Shown: piece after piece, positions 16,814-24,237 of the stretch
How positions within the stretch are numbered: the stretch's first letter is position 1
Layout of the letters: the number at the start of each line of letters is the position of its first letter
Source of the DNA: a bacterium
GTDB lineage: Bacteria > Cyanobacteriota > Vampirovibrionia > Gastranaerophilales > UBA9971
Direction: 5' to 3'
Assembly: GCA_037147175.1 (NCBI GenBank)
Contig: JBAWVS010000041.1
Location: forward strand, 1-24,598
DNA: 24,598 bases
The notes under the pieces: model-generated
What the model was told of the DNA's origin: nothing
Databases searched by the model: none
What the model saw: only the letters and a program-made list of their open reading frames with translations
Position numbers and translations under genes: made by a program

Positions 16814-17844
16814 TTAAAAAAATCCTTGTAATAAGATATAGATTTATAGGCGATACGGTTTTGACCATCCCTTTTCTTAGAAACTTAAGAAGAGCCTACC
16901 CGCAGGCACAGATTGATATGCTTGTAGGGCCTGTTTCCGGCGATGTCTTGCTAGATTGTCCTTATATAGACAATTTAATTTATTTTGATACCACAAAAAA
17001 ACACCGCTACGAGAATACAGGTGAACAAAAAAGGACTTTTTTCAGTTATGTAAAGCTTTTAAGACAAAGCCGTTATGATAAGGCTTATGTCCTGAAAAGG
17101 TCTTTTTCAAGCGCTGCTCTGGCTTTTTTAGCGGGAATTAAAGATAGAATCGGCTTTGACACCGAAGGCAGAGGTTTTTTGCTTACAAAAAAAATTCTCT
17201 ACGTTAAAAACAAACATGAAGTTGAATGTTTTCTCGATATTTTAAAAGCTGATGACATTCCCGTAAGGGATAATCACCTTGAAAACTGGATTTCCGACAA
17301 ATCAGAAGAAAAAATTCAGGAAATTTTAAAAAATTATGATTTATCTGAAAAACAAAAAGTTTTAGTTCATGCTACCAGCGGAAATATAAATAAACAGTGG
17401 CCGGTAGAGAACTTTGCAAAAATAATTGAGTTTCTCTCAAATGAAAAAAATATACTGGTTTTCTTTACAGGAACAGCCGGAGATTCAGAAATTTACGATA
17501 GAATTTTAAACTTAATTCACTTAGAACTCAAAAATAAACCTGTAAATCTTTGCGGAGAGCTTTCTATTCAAGACAGTACGGCACTTATAAACAAAATGAA
17601 TTTTGTTGTCGGCTCTGATTCAGGGACTTTGCATATAGCCGCCTCCTTAAACATTCCCGTAATAGGAATTTATGGACCTATGAATCCTAAAAAATGGAGG
17701 GCATGGGGAGAAATCCATAAACCTGTTTCTCTTGATTTACCATGTATTCCTTGCGAATTAAGAAAAAAATGCGACAAAGATTATGCCTGTATTAAGAACA
17801 TAACACCTGAAATGGTTATAAAAGAAATAGAATCATTTATTTAA
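16810..17844 (+). CDS. Glycosyltransferase family 9 (LPS heptosyltransferase-like)
   Basis: GT9 enzymes add heptose to the LPS inner core using ADP-heptose. The start at 16810 (MIKKILVIRYRFIGDTVL) overlaps the lpxK stop as ATGA; the frame extends further upstream but only through lpxK. The N-terminal Rossmann half has the GDTVLTIPFLRNLRRAYP pattern. The C-terminal half has HATSGNINKQWPVENFAKII (about 193-212) and SDSGTLHIAASLNIPVIGIYG (quoted as SDSGTLHIAASLN, near 272-284), the donor-site motif. A cysteine cluster CIPCELRKKCDKDYAC lies near the C-terminus, common in heptosyltransferase II. At 344 aa the length is typical. Its stop overlaps the stop of the convergent gene. Confidence 0.92.
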   Translation: MIKKILVIRYRFIGDTVLTIPFLRNLRRAYPQAQIDMLVGPVSGDVLLDCPYIDNLIYFDTTKKHRYENTGEQKRTFFSYVKLLRQSRYDKAYVLKRSFSSAALAFLAGIKDRIGFDTEGRGFLLTKKILYVKNKHEVECFLDILKADDIPVRDNHLENWISDKSEEKIQEILKNYDLSEKQKVLVHATSGNINKQWPVENFAKIIEFLSNEKNILVFFTGTAGDSEIYDRILNLIHLELKNKPVNLCGELSIQDSTALINKMNFVVGSDSGTLHIAASLNIPVIGIYGPMNPKKWRAWGEIHKPVSLDLPCIPCELRKKCDKDYACIKNITPEMVIKEIESFI

Positions 17845-19055
17845 CAGCTTGAACAACTTTTTGGAGTATTATCAGCTCTTTTAGAAGAAATGTACAAATA
17901 TGGGATATAGTCGTAGATGGTCTTTACTTCTATTTTATCGTTATGGACATTTAACACAAGAGTATTACCGCTGCCTCTATCCTGAGAAACTCTCCCCAGG
18001 CTGTCAATATGTGGAGATTGATTGTTTCCGTAATAAGCAATAGCAAGAACTTTTGTATCTTTAGGGGTTTCTTTATCCTGTAGATATTTTGTTATACCGA
18101 CCAAATCAGGACTTATAGACCATCTGCGAGTCCAATCCATTCTTTCACCGGGTGCGATTTTGCCATTACTGAATAACGCCGATACCGCCGCATTTTTACC
18201 CGACAATTCTGCTGTTTTTACCTTTCCAGAAGCAGCTTTGGCTTCCTGCACTAAATTTCGCAGAGTTTCATCAGAAATATTATTCTCAACTATGAACTTA
18301 CCTGCCTTTTCTGTTTTTTCTATTTTTAAATGCTCAATTGGTTTATCAGTAATTGAATTAGCATTTTCACCCCAATAGGGAAGAATTTCTTTAATATTTC
18401 TCATTTTGAGAATGAACTTACCAGACTCGGGACTTTTTTCTAATGTAGCAATCTGTGTTTTAGGGCTGAAATATCTGTCTTCATTTAACCAGTCAAGACA
18501 ATCCGAACAAGCATTGTACGAATATAAACCATCACCTGCACTCATCGCTAAATATTTTGCTTTAAGACCTTGGCCGGCTTTTTCTTTGTACGCTTTATCC
18601 GTCCTGAGTTTTTTAAGAGAAAGTTTTTCTAATGATTGATTCCATGTTCTTACGACTGCTGAACGCTCTCCACAAAAAACATTTTCAATAGTATTTTCAA
18701 TGTTTGCAGACAATGACCATTCACCATTTTCAAACATCATGTTTGTTGCAAAATACCTGCCTGTAAAATTTCCTAATTCTTTATTTTTTGCGGCATGCTC
18801 ATGTGCTTCAAGTAATTTTTTTAACAAAAGAATTTTTGTTGGCTTATCAACAGAAGATTTAGAAACAACCTCCACCTCATCAGGTTTAATTCCGTACTCT
18901 TTTAAAATATTTCTTTTTGCGCAAAAACCGATTGTGTCTTTATTTAAAGGATTTAATGATTTTAAATTACTCGGATTTTCAACAGTTTTGAGACTTTGAG
19001 TATTTTCTTTTAAGAATTTATTGTTGTAAGGTGTATAATTGACTGTGTTTAACAT
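17841..19055 (-). CDS. Cytidine-deaminase-fold protein with N-terminal extension (404 aa)
   Basis: Residues 90-205 follow the cytidine deaminase pattern. SANIENTIENVFCGERSAV (116-134) matches the usual CNxENASYGLTxCAERxA block, with Cys128 as zinc ligand and Glu130 as proton shuttle. ACSDC (182-186) matches PCxxC with Ala for Pro, giving Cys183 and Cys186. The gap between the two motifs is about 20 residues longer than in free cytidine deaminases. Residues 265-390 look like a second copy of the fold without catalytic residues (AAVSALFSNGKIAPGER, then SISPDLVGITKYL), as in the two-domain E. coli enzyme. The first 50 residues are polar, Asn-rich and end in TIGFCAKRN, the motif shared with five other proteins here. 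The chain ends in CSSC. Upstream element copy D is present. Substrate and location are unknown; exported deaminase is a guess. Confidence 0.75.
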   Translation of the reverse strand: MLNTVNYTPYNNKFLKENTQSLKTVENPSNLKSLNPLNKDTIGFCAKRNILKEYGIKPDEVEVVSKSSVDKPTKILLLKKLLEAHEHAAKNKELGNFTGRYFATNMMFENGEWSLSANIENTIENVFCGERSAVVRTWNQSLEKLSLKKLRTDKAYKEKAGQGLKAKYLAMSAGDGLYSYNACSDCLDWLNEDRYFSPKTQIATLEKSPESGKFILKMRNIKEILPYWGENANSITDKPIEHLKIEKTEKAGKFIVENNISDETLRNLVQEAKAASGKVKTAELSGKNAAVSALFSNGKIAPGERMDWTRRWSISPDLVGITKYLQDKETPKDTKVLAIAYYGNNQSPHIDSLGRVSQDRGSGNTLVLNVHNDKIEVKTIYDYIPYLYISSKRADNTPKSCSSC

Positions 19056-19084
19056 ATTTTAAGCCTTTACAGAACTCTTTCACT

Positions 19085-19152
19085 TGCTTTAAAAACCCTG
19101 AACACAAAAAATTGACAGTATTCTTTCCAATTATTAAATTTTATTTACATTT
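19085..19152 (-). promoter_or_regulatory. Conserved upstream element, copy D
   Basis: On the minus strand, ATACTGTCAATTTTTTGTG (19121-19103) and TTCAGGGTTTTTAAAG (near 19102-19087) match the second block of copies A-C, more loosely at the 3' side. About 32 bases upstream, TGTAAATAAAATTTAA stands where the TAAC-N5-GTTA repeat lies in A-C, but it is poorly matched. The element is about 35 bases ahead of the deaminase-like ATG. On the opposite strand it contains the TTGACA of the divergent promoter. Confidence 0.5.
19112..19140 (+). promoter_or_regulatory. Promoter of the BioF/Kbl-family gene
   Basis: TTGACA (19112-19117), a 17-base spacer and TAAATT (19135-19140) lie 25 bases before the ATG at 19165. 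The perfect -35 is the complement of the TGTCAA in element copy D, so the two divergent genes share control sequence. Confidence 0.65.
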
Positions 19153-19164
19153 AAGAGTTTAAAA

Positions 19165-20385
19165 ATGAATCTATACGAACACCTTAAAAAAGAATTAACT
19201 CAAATAAAAATCGATAATCTTTATCGCGACTTCAAGGTACTTTCTTCAAACTCAGGTGCTTTTGTTGAATACAGAGGCAATAAAGTCCTGCAAATGTCAT
19301 CTAATAACTATCTTGGTCTTGCAGGAGACCCGAGAATATCAGAGGCTGTCATAAAAGCTGTTGAAAAATATGGTGTCGGTTCAACAGGCTCAAGATTAAT
19401 TTCAGGAACACACAAACTACATACAGAACTGGAAGAAAAGATTGCTGAATTAAAAGAAACCGAAAAAGCCATTATTTTTTCAACAGGTTATGCTGCTAAT
19501 GTCGGTGCAATTTCAGCACTTTTAACGGAAAAAGATGCTGTATACTCTGATGAATTAAACCATGCCAGCATTATAGACGGAATAAAACTTTCCAGAACAA
19601 ATAAATTTATTTATAAACACCGTGATACACAGGATTTAGAAAGATTAATAGAAGAAAATCATAAAAAATACAGGTTTAACGTGATAATATCTGATTCTGT
19701 TTTCAGTATGGACGGAGATATAGCCCCTTTGAAAGATATTGTGGCTATAAAAGAAAGATATGGAGCTGTTTTCTTTCTTGATGAAGCTCATGCTTTCGGG
19801 ATTTATGGGAAAAAAGGGCAGGGATTAGCACATGAATTAGGCTTAAACGACAAAATAGATATCCAGATGGGGACTTTAAGCAAAGCGGCAGGCTCAGAAG
19901 GCGGATACATTTGCGGAAAATCAGATATTATAGACTACTTGAGGAACAAATCCCGTTCTTTTGTTTTTTCAACAGCCCCGTCTATTCCGTCCACAGCCGC
20001 ATCAATAAAAGCTGTTGAAGTTATCGGCAGTGATTTTGGACTGAGAAAAAAACTTTGGGAAAATATAGATTATTTTAGAACGGGCTTAAATAAAATTGCT
20101 ATTGCGAGCGGCAATCCATCCAAATTACCACACTCAACTGATTGCCATGTTGAACCTTTGACTCGCCTCGCAATAACAAAACAGTCAGAGTCAGCTATTT
20201 TTTGCATAAAATTTGATAATATCGAAAAAACCCTTGAATTTTCAAATGAATTACTGGAAAAACATGCCATCATGGCTTCTTGCATAAGACCTCCTACAGT
20301 AAAAACTCCAATAATTCGTCTTTGTACTATGACTCTGCATTCAAAACAAGATCTGGATTATGTTTTGGAAAAATTATCATTCTAA
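19165..20385 (+). CDS. Alpha-oxoamine synthase (BioF/Kbl family) with in-frame repeat
   Basis: PLP-dependent condensation of an amino acid with an acyl-CoA: either 8-amino-7-oxononanoate synthase (biotin) or glycine C-acetyltransferase. Visible motifs are NNYLGLAGDP (47-56), GSTGSRLISGTHKLH (72-86), SDELNHASIIDGIKLSR (128-144), FLDEAHAFGIYG (204-215), and the Schiff-base lysine in GTLSKAAGSEGGY (Lys240). The SRLISGT text is closer to BioF, but no other biotin gene is nearby, so I leave the reaction open. Residues 312-338 do not fit the family and are encoded exactly by a palindromic repeat. Without them the protein would be about 379 aa and LNKI would join KQSESAIF as expected. The insert lies in the C-terminal domain, away from the PLP site. 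A sigma-70 promoter lies just upstream; the Shine-Dalgarno match is weak. Confidence 0.92.
   Translation: MNLYEHLKKELTQIKIDNLYRDFKVLSSNSGAFVEYRGNKVLQMSSNNYLGLAGDPRISEAVIKAVEKYGVGSTGSRLISGTHKLHTELEEKIAELKETEKAIIFSTGYAANVGAISALLTEKDAVYSDELNHASIIDGIKLSRTNKFIYKHRDTQDLERLIEENHKKYRFNVIISDSVFSMDGDIAPLKDIVAIKERYGAVFFLDEAHAFGIYGKKGQGLAHELGLNDKIDIQMGTLSKAAGSEGGYICGKSDIIDYLRNKSRSFVFSTAPSIPSTAASIKAVEVIGSDFGLRKKLWENIDYFRTGLNKIAIASGNPSKLPHSTDCHVEPLTRLAITKQSESAIFCIKFDNIEKTLEFSNELLEKHAIMASCIRPPTVKTPIIRLCTMTLHSKQDLDYVLEKLSF
20098..20177. repeat. Palindromic interspersed element inside the BioF/Kbl-family gene
   Basis: The outer arms are GCTATTGCGAG (20098-20108) and CTCGCAATAAC (20167-20177), 10 of 11 bases complementary. 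Inner arms GGCAATC (20110-20116) and GATTGCC (20140-20146) are perfectly complementary. The 80-base unit adds about 27 codons in frame with no stop (protein residues 312-338, including SGNPSKLPHSTDCHVEPLTR). ATTGCGAG...CTCGCAAT termini are like those of small palindromic repeats known to insert in frame in Rickettsia proteins. Confidence 0.75.
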
Positions 20386-20447
20386 AACTTTATAGGATTT
20401 AACTCAAAACTAAATTTTTTATTAAGATTTGTAAAAATCAAGAGGGG

Positions 20448-20486
20448 AAACTATCAACTTTTTTCTTGAGAGTTTTTAAGTATACT
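20448..20486 (+). promoter_or_regulatory. Conserved upstream element, copy E
   Basis: AAACTATCAACTTTTTTC (20448-20465), TTGAGAGTTTTTAAG and TATAC (to about 20485) match the second block of the other copies, best with C and D. The TAAC-N5-GTTA repeat is not clearly present. It lies about 170 bases ahead of the ATG at 20655, much further than in the other copies, leaving a structured leader between. Confidence 0.45.
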
Positions 20487-20504
20487 GAAACGAGTTTGTT
20501 TTCA

Positions 20505-20571
20505 GGAAAACCGGCAAAGCCGGATTTTCCCGAAAAACATCACTCCTAAAAGCTATAGCGCTTTCGCGAAA
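20505..20571 (+). promoter_or_regulatory. Structured leader of the small tandem genes
   Basis: GGAAAA and CCGGC (20505-20515) pair with GCCGG and TTTTCC (20519-20530), leaving a single bulged A, a strong hairpin without a following T-run. Two further palindromes follow, GCTATAGC (20552-20559) and TTTCGCGAAA (20562-20571). This could be a 5' untranslated regulatory region, or the hairpin could be a leftover terminator for the gene ending at 20385. Confidence 0.35.
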
Positions 20572-20654
20572 AATATTTCATTTCTTAATTACTTTTTTAG
20601 AGCACTATATATGTAATTAAAAATTATATTTAATAATTTCAGAAAGGAATCAAG

Positions 20655-20939
20655 ATGATTAATCCGCTGCAAAAAAATTACGGAAACTCAAGCAGGCTTT
20701 CTTTTGCAGCCGTTTTTGTCAAAGTGCCTGTTCCTCTGAAAGATGCTCGTGGGGTCATTAACAAAATAGCTGAATCTCTTGATTCCGGTAAGTTAAATTA
20801 TATAATGACCGAAAACCTCACAGGACATACCCATAATGTTTGGAAAATGAAGGAATTCAAAAATAGTTCCAGCGACGGTTCTAATGATGCAAAATTGGTT
20901 GAAGAACTAACAAAACAAGGGTTGGATGCCTGGGTATAG
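20655..20939 (+). CDS. Small protein with FAA-type N-terminal motif, first of tandem pair (94 aa)
   Basis: The family is not recognised. It starts MINPLQKNYGNSSRLSFAAVFVK: a polar, Asn/Gln-containing beginning, then LSFAAVFVK (residues 15-23) with the shared motif. The rest is a small soluble domain with TENLTGHTHNVWKMKEF (about 53-69) and the ending LVEELTKQGLDAWV. AGAAAGGAA lies about eight bases before the ATG. The second gene starts 50 bases after this one, and the two agree at MIN, QxNY, LSF, VF, VW-MK and LDAWV. Their stop regions also match at DNA level (GGATGCCTGGGTATAG), which indicates a tandem duplication. There is no signal peptide or membrane segment. Function is unknown. Confidence 0.8.
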   Translation: MINPLQKNYGNSSRLSFAAVFVKVPVPLKDARGVINKIAESLDSGKLNYIMTENLTGHTHNVWKMKEFKNSSSDGSNDAKLVEELTKQGLDAWV

Positions 20940-20989
20940 CTTATTTCAAAATTAAACAAATTTAGTAATCTTTAAAAAGGAAGCAAAAA

Positions 20990-21259
20990 ATGATTAATTC
21001 AATACAACAAAATTACGAAAAACAAAACAGTCTCTCATTCGGATCAGTTTTTATTAAATTTCCTAACAAGCCTGGAGAGAGTATAAACGCCTCTGTTGCG
21101 GTAAGACAAGCTACCACCGCTGAAAATCCTTATAACCTAACTAACAAACTGGAAGGGGAAACTTATAAAGTTTGGGAAATGAAGGGGAAAAACGGCAATT
21201 CTGATGATAATAAAGTAGCTAACACTCTTATAGAACAAAAATTGGATGCCTGGGTATAG
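20990..21259 (+). CDS. Small protein with FGS-type N-terminal motif, second of tandem pair (89 aa)
   Basis: It is a paralogue of the preceding gene. The N-terminus MINSIQQNYEKQNSLSFGSVFIK is nearly parallel to the first copy, with LSFGSVFIK as the motif. The core KLEGETYKVWEMKGKNGNSDD corresponds to NLTGHTHNVWKMKEFKNSSSD. The C-terminus LIEQKLDAWV matches. The middle segment (about residues 30-50) differs completely, so it is either under diversifying selection or a flexible spacer. AAAGGAAG lies ahead of the ATG. It is probably co-transcribed with the first copy. The gene ends one base from the convergent glycosidase gene, with no clear terminator between them. Function is unknown. Confidence 0.8.
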   Translation: MINSIQQNYEKQNSLSFGSVFIKFPNKPGESINASVAVRQATTAENPYNLTNKLEGETYKVWEMKGKNGNSDDNKVANTLIEQKLDAWV

Positions 21260-21260
21260 T

Positions 21261-22139
21261 TTATTTCACAATTAAAATAGACTTAACATTGCGAGCGGTA
21301 TTGTCTTTTGAGGAATTTAACACAAATTTTTTGTCGGGCAGCTTAACATAAAGAGAAGTAGAGCTTCCTCCGTCAAAAGCCATTGCCTTTTCAACTCCTA
21401 AATCTTTCATAAAATCCGACAGCTCTTGAAGAGTCATCGCATTTTGATTGCTTACAGCCACAATCAAGATTCTGTCTTTTTTTATTCCTATAGCTGATCT
21501 TGCAAATTTATGCAGTGATGAAGCAGACTCTCTAACTATTTTACCGTCTTTTTTAAGCATAAAAAATTCTTTTTCAAGATTAAAATCAGGAACAAGCTCA
21601 GGTCCTGCTTGAATTGAATAAGACAGAGAACAATAATTTTCAGGAGGTAAAGGGTCTTTATGATTTTTTATTTCGAATATTGTTTCACTTCCTGCAATTT
21701 CTCCATTCTGTAGAATTTTATCAATAGGACAATTTAAAACCCTGAATTCTGACCTGTTTAAAATTTTATTGAAATAGGGTTTTAATTCTTCACTTTGAGC
21801 TAAACGCTCGTTTTTTTCGGGATTTTCAACAATTTCATTGTTTTTCAGGATATAAGAAGTTGTTTTTCCGTTATTAGGATCAAAAAACCCCGCATTTATG
21901 GCAACTTTAGCATTGTTTTCTTTTGCTGCCTTTTCAACAGTTTCAAGGGAATTACTAATATAAATATCAGAATTTTTAGCAAAATAGCCTGAATCAATAC
22001 TAACAACATAAATCCCGTTATTATAAATATTAAATTCAATTTCTTTTTTATTGCAAATTTGAGAATATACCGACAGTCCAAGGCTTAATAAAAGCCCTGA
22101 TAACAAGATTATTGAGAAAATTTTAATCTTTGAATTCAT
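21261..22139 (-). CDS. Phosphodiester glycosidase family protein (NAGPA-like, membrane-anchored)
   Basis: The domain resembles the phosphodiester glycosidase family (NAGPA/DUF2233), which cleaves sugar-phosphodiester bonds and in bacteria is tied to wall or envelope glycans. An N-terminal hydrophobic helix (residues 5-26) should anchor or export it. Family elements are KVAINAGFFDPNNGK (about 78-92), SYSIQAGPELV (about 168-178), FARSAIGIKKDR (about 207-218) and the motif AMAFDGGSSTSLYVKL (about 252-267), ending with ARNVKSILIVK. The 292 residues fit one domain plus anchor. It begins four bases after the isocitrate dehydrogenase stop, so it is the last gene of a three-gene minus-strand run. What links it to the other two is not apparent. 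Confidence 0.85.
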   Translation of the reverse strand: MNSKIKIFSIILLSGLLLSLGLSVYSQICNKKEIEFNIYNNGIYVVSIDSGYFAKNSDIYISNSLETVEKAAKENNAKVAINAGFFDPNNGKTTSYILKNNEIVENPEKNERLAQSEELKPYFNKILNRSEFRVLNCPIDKILQNGEIAGSETIFEIKNHKDPLPPENYCSLSYSIQAGPELVPDFNLEKEFFMLKKDGKIVRESASSLHKFARSAIGIKKDRILIVAVSNQNAMTLQELSDFMKDLGVEKAMAFDGGSSTSLYVKLPDKKFVLNSSKDNTARNVKSILIVK

Positions 22140-22143
22140 ATAT

Positions 22144-23163
22144 TTATTTACACGCTAACATAAAATTTTTAACTTCTTGCGCTATAGCCTGCCCCATTTG
22201 CATTGTTGTAGCACTGCCTCCAAGGTCATAAGTAACTTTATTTCCGTCAGCTATGACTTTTTTAACGGCATTATACAAGTTTTCCGAAGCCTGATACTCT
22301 CCGAGGTGCTTAAACATTAAAACAGCCGACAAAATTAAGGCTGTTGGGTTAACTTTATTTAGCCCTTTATATTTTGGCGCGCTGCCATGTACAGCTTCAA
22401 AAACAGCTGTTTCGTCGCCAAAATTTGCCCCCGGAGCTACGCCTAGTCCCCCGACAAGCCCTGCCGCAAGATCAGAAACAATATCCCCGTAAAGATTTGG
22501 AAGCAACAAAACATCGTATAATTCTGGTTTTTGAACCAATTGCATGCACATATTATCAACAAGTCTTTCTTCATACTCAATTTGAGGATAATTTTTTGCT
22601 ATTGTTCTTGATGCTTCAAGAAAAAGCCCGTCAGAAAACTTGCAGATATTTGCTTTAGTAACTGCCGTAACTTTTTTTCTGTTTTCTTTCACTGCATAAT
22701 CAAAAGCAAACTTTGCAATACGCTCAGAAGCACCTCTTGTATTTCTTTTGATGGTTTCGGCAGTGTCTTTATCAACCTGTCTTTCGATACCTGCATATAA
22801 ATCTTCTGTATTTTCCCTTACTATAACAAGATCAATATTTTCAAATCTGGTTTTAACCCCTTTAATTGTTTTTGCGGGTCTAAGACATGAATAAAGGTCG
22901 AGTTCTCTTCTTAATGCGACATTAACACTTCTGAAACCCGTTCCTATCGGTGTTGTTAAAGGACCTTTCAGTGCTACTTTGTTTTTTCTTACTGAATCCA
23001 AAACCTCTTGCGGTAAAGGAGTTCCGTATTCTTCTATTATATCGGCTCCTGCTTTGACAATTTCCCAGTTAATTTTTACTCCCGTTGCTTCTACAGCTGT
23101 TAAAGTAGCCTCTGTAAGCTCAGGGCCGACCCCGTCTCCAGGAATTAAAGTTATGTTATACAT
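22144..23163 (-). CDS. NAD-dependent isocitrate dehydrogenase family protein
   Basis: This is a metal-dependent oxidative decarboxylase of the isocitrate/isopropylmalate dehydrogenase family. LIPGDGVGPEL (6-16) opens the fold. GFRSVNVALRRELDLYSCLRP (in two parts, GFRSVNVALRREL near 76-88 and DLYSCLRP near 89-96) is the substrate-binding pattern of NAD-type isocitrate dehydrogenases. VIVRENTEDLYAGIE follows, then the catalytic Lys in TKANICKFSDGLF, the metal-binding NLYGDIVSDLAAGLVGG, and EAVHGSAPKY (near 256-265). At 339 aa the length is normal for the NAD form. GGAGA lies five bases before the ATG. The gene is 12 bases after the permease gene. Homoisocitrate or isopropylmalate activity is less likely but possible. 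Confidence 0.9.
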   Translation of the reverse strand: MYNITLIPGDGVGPELTEATLTAVEATGVKINWEIVKAGADIIEEYGTPLPQEVLDSVRKNKVALKGPLTTPIGTGFRSVNVALRRELDLYSCLRPAKTIKGVKTRFENIDLVIVRENTEDLYAGIERQVDKDTAETIKRNTRGASERIAKFAFDYAVKENRKKVTAVTKANICKFSDGLFLEASRTIAKNYPQIEYEERLVDNMCMQLVQKPELYDVLLLPNLYGDIVSDLAAGLVGGLGVAPGANFGDETAVFEAVHGSAPKYKGLNKVNPTALILSAVLMFKHLGEYQASENLYNAVKKVIADGNKVTYDLGGSATTMQMGQAIAQEVKNFMLACK

Positions 23164-23175
23164 ATCTTCTCCTTT

Positions 23176-24168
23176 TTATAAAAATTTTAAAATAAAATTA
23201 AAGAGATACCCTGTAAATATTATACCCAAAGTCATAATTCCTGCAAAAATTGCTATCATTTGGGGTCTTAGGACTTTTCTGAGAATTACAAATTCAGGAA
23301 ACGAAATTGCTGTAACAGCCATTGTAAAAGCCAGAACTGTTCCCATTGGAAGCCCTGATTTAACAAGGACATAAGCAAGAGGCAAAGCTCCCGCACATCC
23401 TGCATAAATAGGAATCCCCAGCAATACCGCAAGCGGCACTGCAAAAGGATTGGCAGCTCCTGCATACTTTAATAAAAACGCTGTCGGAATATAATTATGA
23501 ACCAATGCACCGATTCCAACCCCTAAAAACACGTATGGCCAGATGCTTGCATAAATTCCGAGCGAATGTTTTTTCCCTTCCTCTAGCCTGTGCCGAAAAG
23601 TCTGCTTTTCTTCGGTACATCCGCAGCAGGAAGAACTTTTTTCTTCTTTAAACTCAAAAACAAAAGGTTCTATATATTTTTCAAGTTTTAAAGCGCCTAT
23701 GATTAAACCGCCTGTTATCGCAATTATTAAACCTGATATCACGTAAAGACCCGTTATTTTCAGTCCAAAAAGGCTGAACAGCAAAACCATCGCCATTTCA
23801 TTAATCATAGGGGCAGAAATCAAAAATGAAAAAGTAATCCCAAGCGGAATTCCCGCTTCCACAAAACCTATAAAAAGCGGACAGGCAGAACACGAACAAA
23901 AAGGCGTAACAATTCCCAATAAAGCCGCAAAAATATTCCCTAAAACATTATTTTTTCCGCTCAAAAACTCTCTTGTTTTTTCAGGAGCAAAATATGTTTT
24001 GATTACTCCTGCCAAAAAACTTATAAAGATCACTAAAATAGAGATTTTTATTATGTCGTATATAAAAAATTGCAAGCTTTCGGCTAGTTTTGACGCTTCA
24101 GAAAGTTTAAAAACATCAAAAACAATATATTTTGCAAAAAATTCTATGGGTTTAAATAAATCTATCAA
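23176..24168 (-). CDS. ArsP/DUF318-type permease (330 aa)
   Basis: This integral membrane permease of the ArsP_1/DUF318 family (YraQ-like) is used by relatives for export of metals or organoarsenicals. About eight to ten hydrophobic helices are visible. The family signature TPFCSCSACPLFIGFVEAG (about 86-104) contains the CxCxxC cysteines, followed by FLISAPMINEMA (about 113-124). A cytoplasmic loop near residues 178-196 holds an extra cysteine motif, SSSCCGCTEEK, which may bind metal. The second half repeats the pattern with GIPIYAGCAGALPLA (about 244-258). GGAAA lies eight bases before the ATG. It heads a three-gene run with isocitrate dehydrogenase and the glycosidase. The substrate cannot be told from sequence. 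Confidence 0.88.
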   Translation of the reverse strand: MIDLFKPIEFFAKYIVFDVFKLSEASKLAESLQFFIYDIIKISILVIFISFLAGVIKTYFAPEKTREFLSGKNNVLGNIFAALLGIVTPFCSCSACPLFIGFVEAGIPLGITFSFLISAPMINEMAMVLLFSLFGLKITGLYVISGLIIAITGGLIIGALKLEKYIEPFVFEFKEEKSSSCCGCTEEKQTFRHRLEEGKKHSLGIYASIWPYVFLGVGIGALVHNYIPTAFLLKYAGAANPFAVPLAVLLGIPIYAGCAGALPLAYVLVKSGLPMGTVLAFTMAVTAISFPEFVILRKVLRPQMIAIFAGIMTLGIIFTGYLFNFILKFL

Positions 24169-24237
24169 TGTTTTTCCTTTTTTATGTTGTCATTGCAAAG
24201 AGGGGCGAAGTATAGAAGTTGAAATTTATTAAATTTC

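Noticed and set aside
21288-21300. ATTGCGAGCGG near the end of the glycosidase gene as another palindromic repeat
   Set aside because: It shares 11 bases with the repeat at 20101, but has no second arm, and it encodes the family-typical TARNVK ending.
22374-23374. Plus-strand frames of 94 and 131 codons
   Set aside because: They are antisense to the isocitrate dehydrogenase and permease genes, whose family matches are clear.
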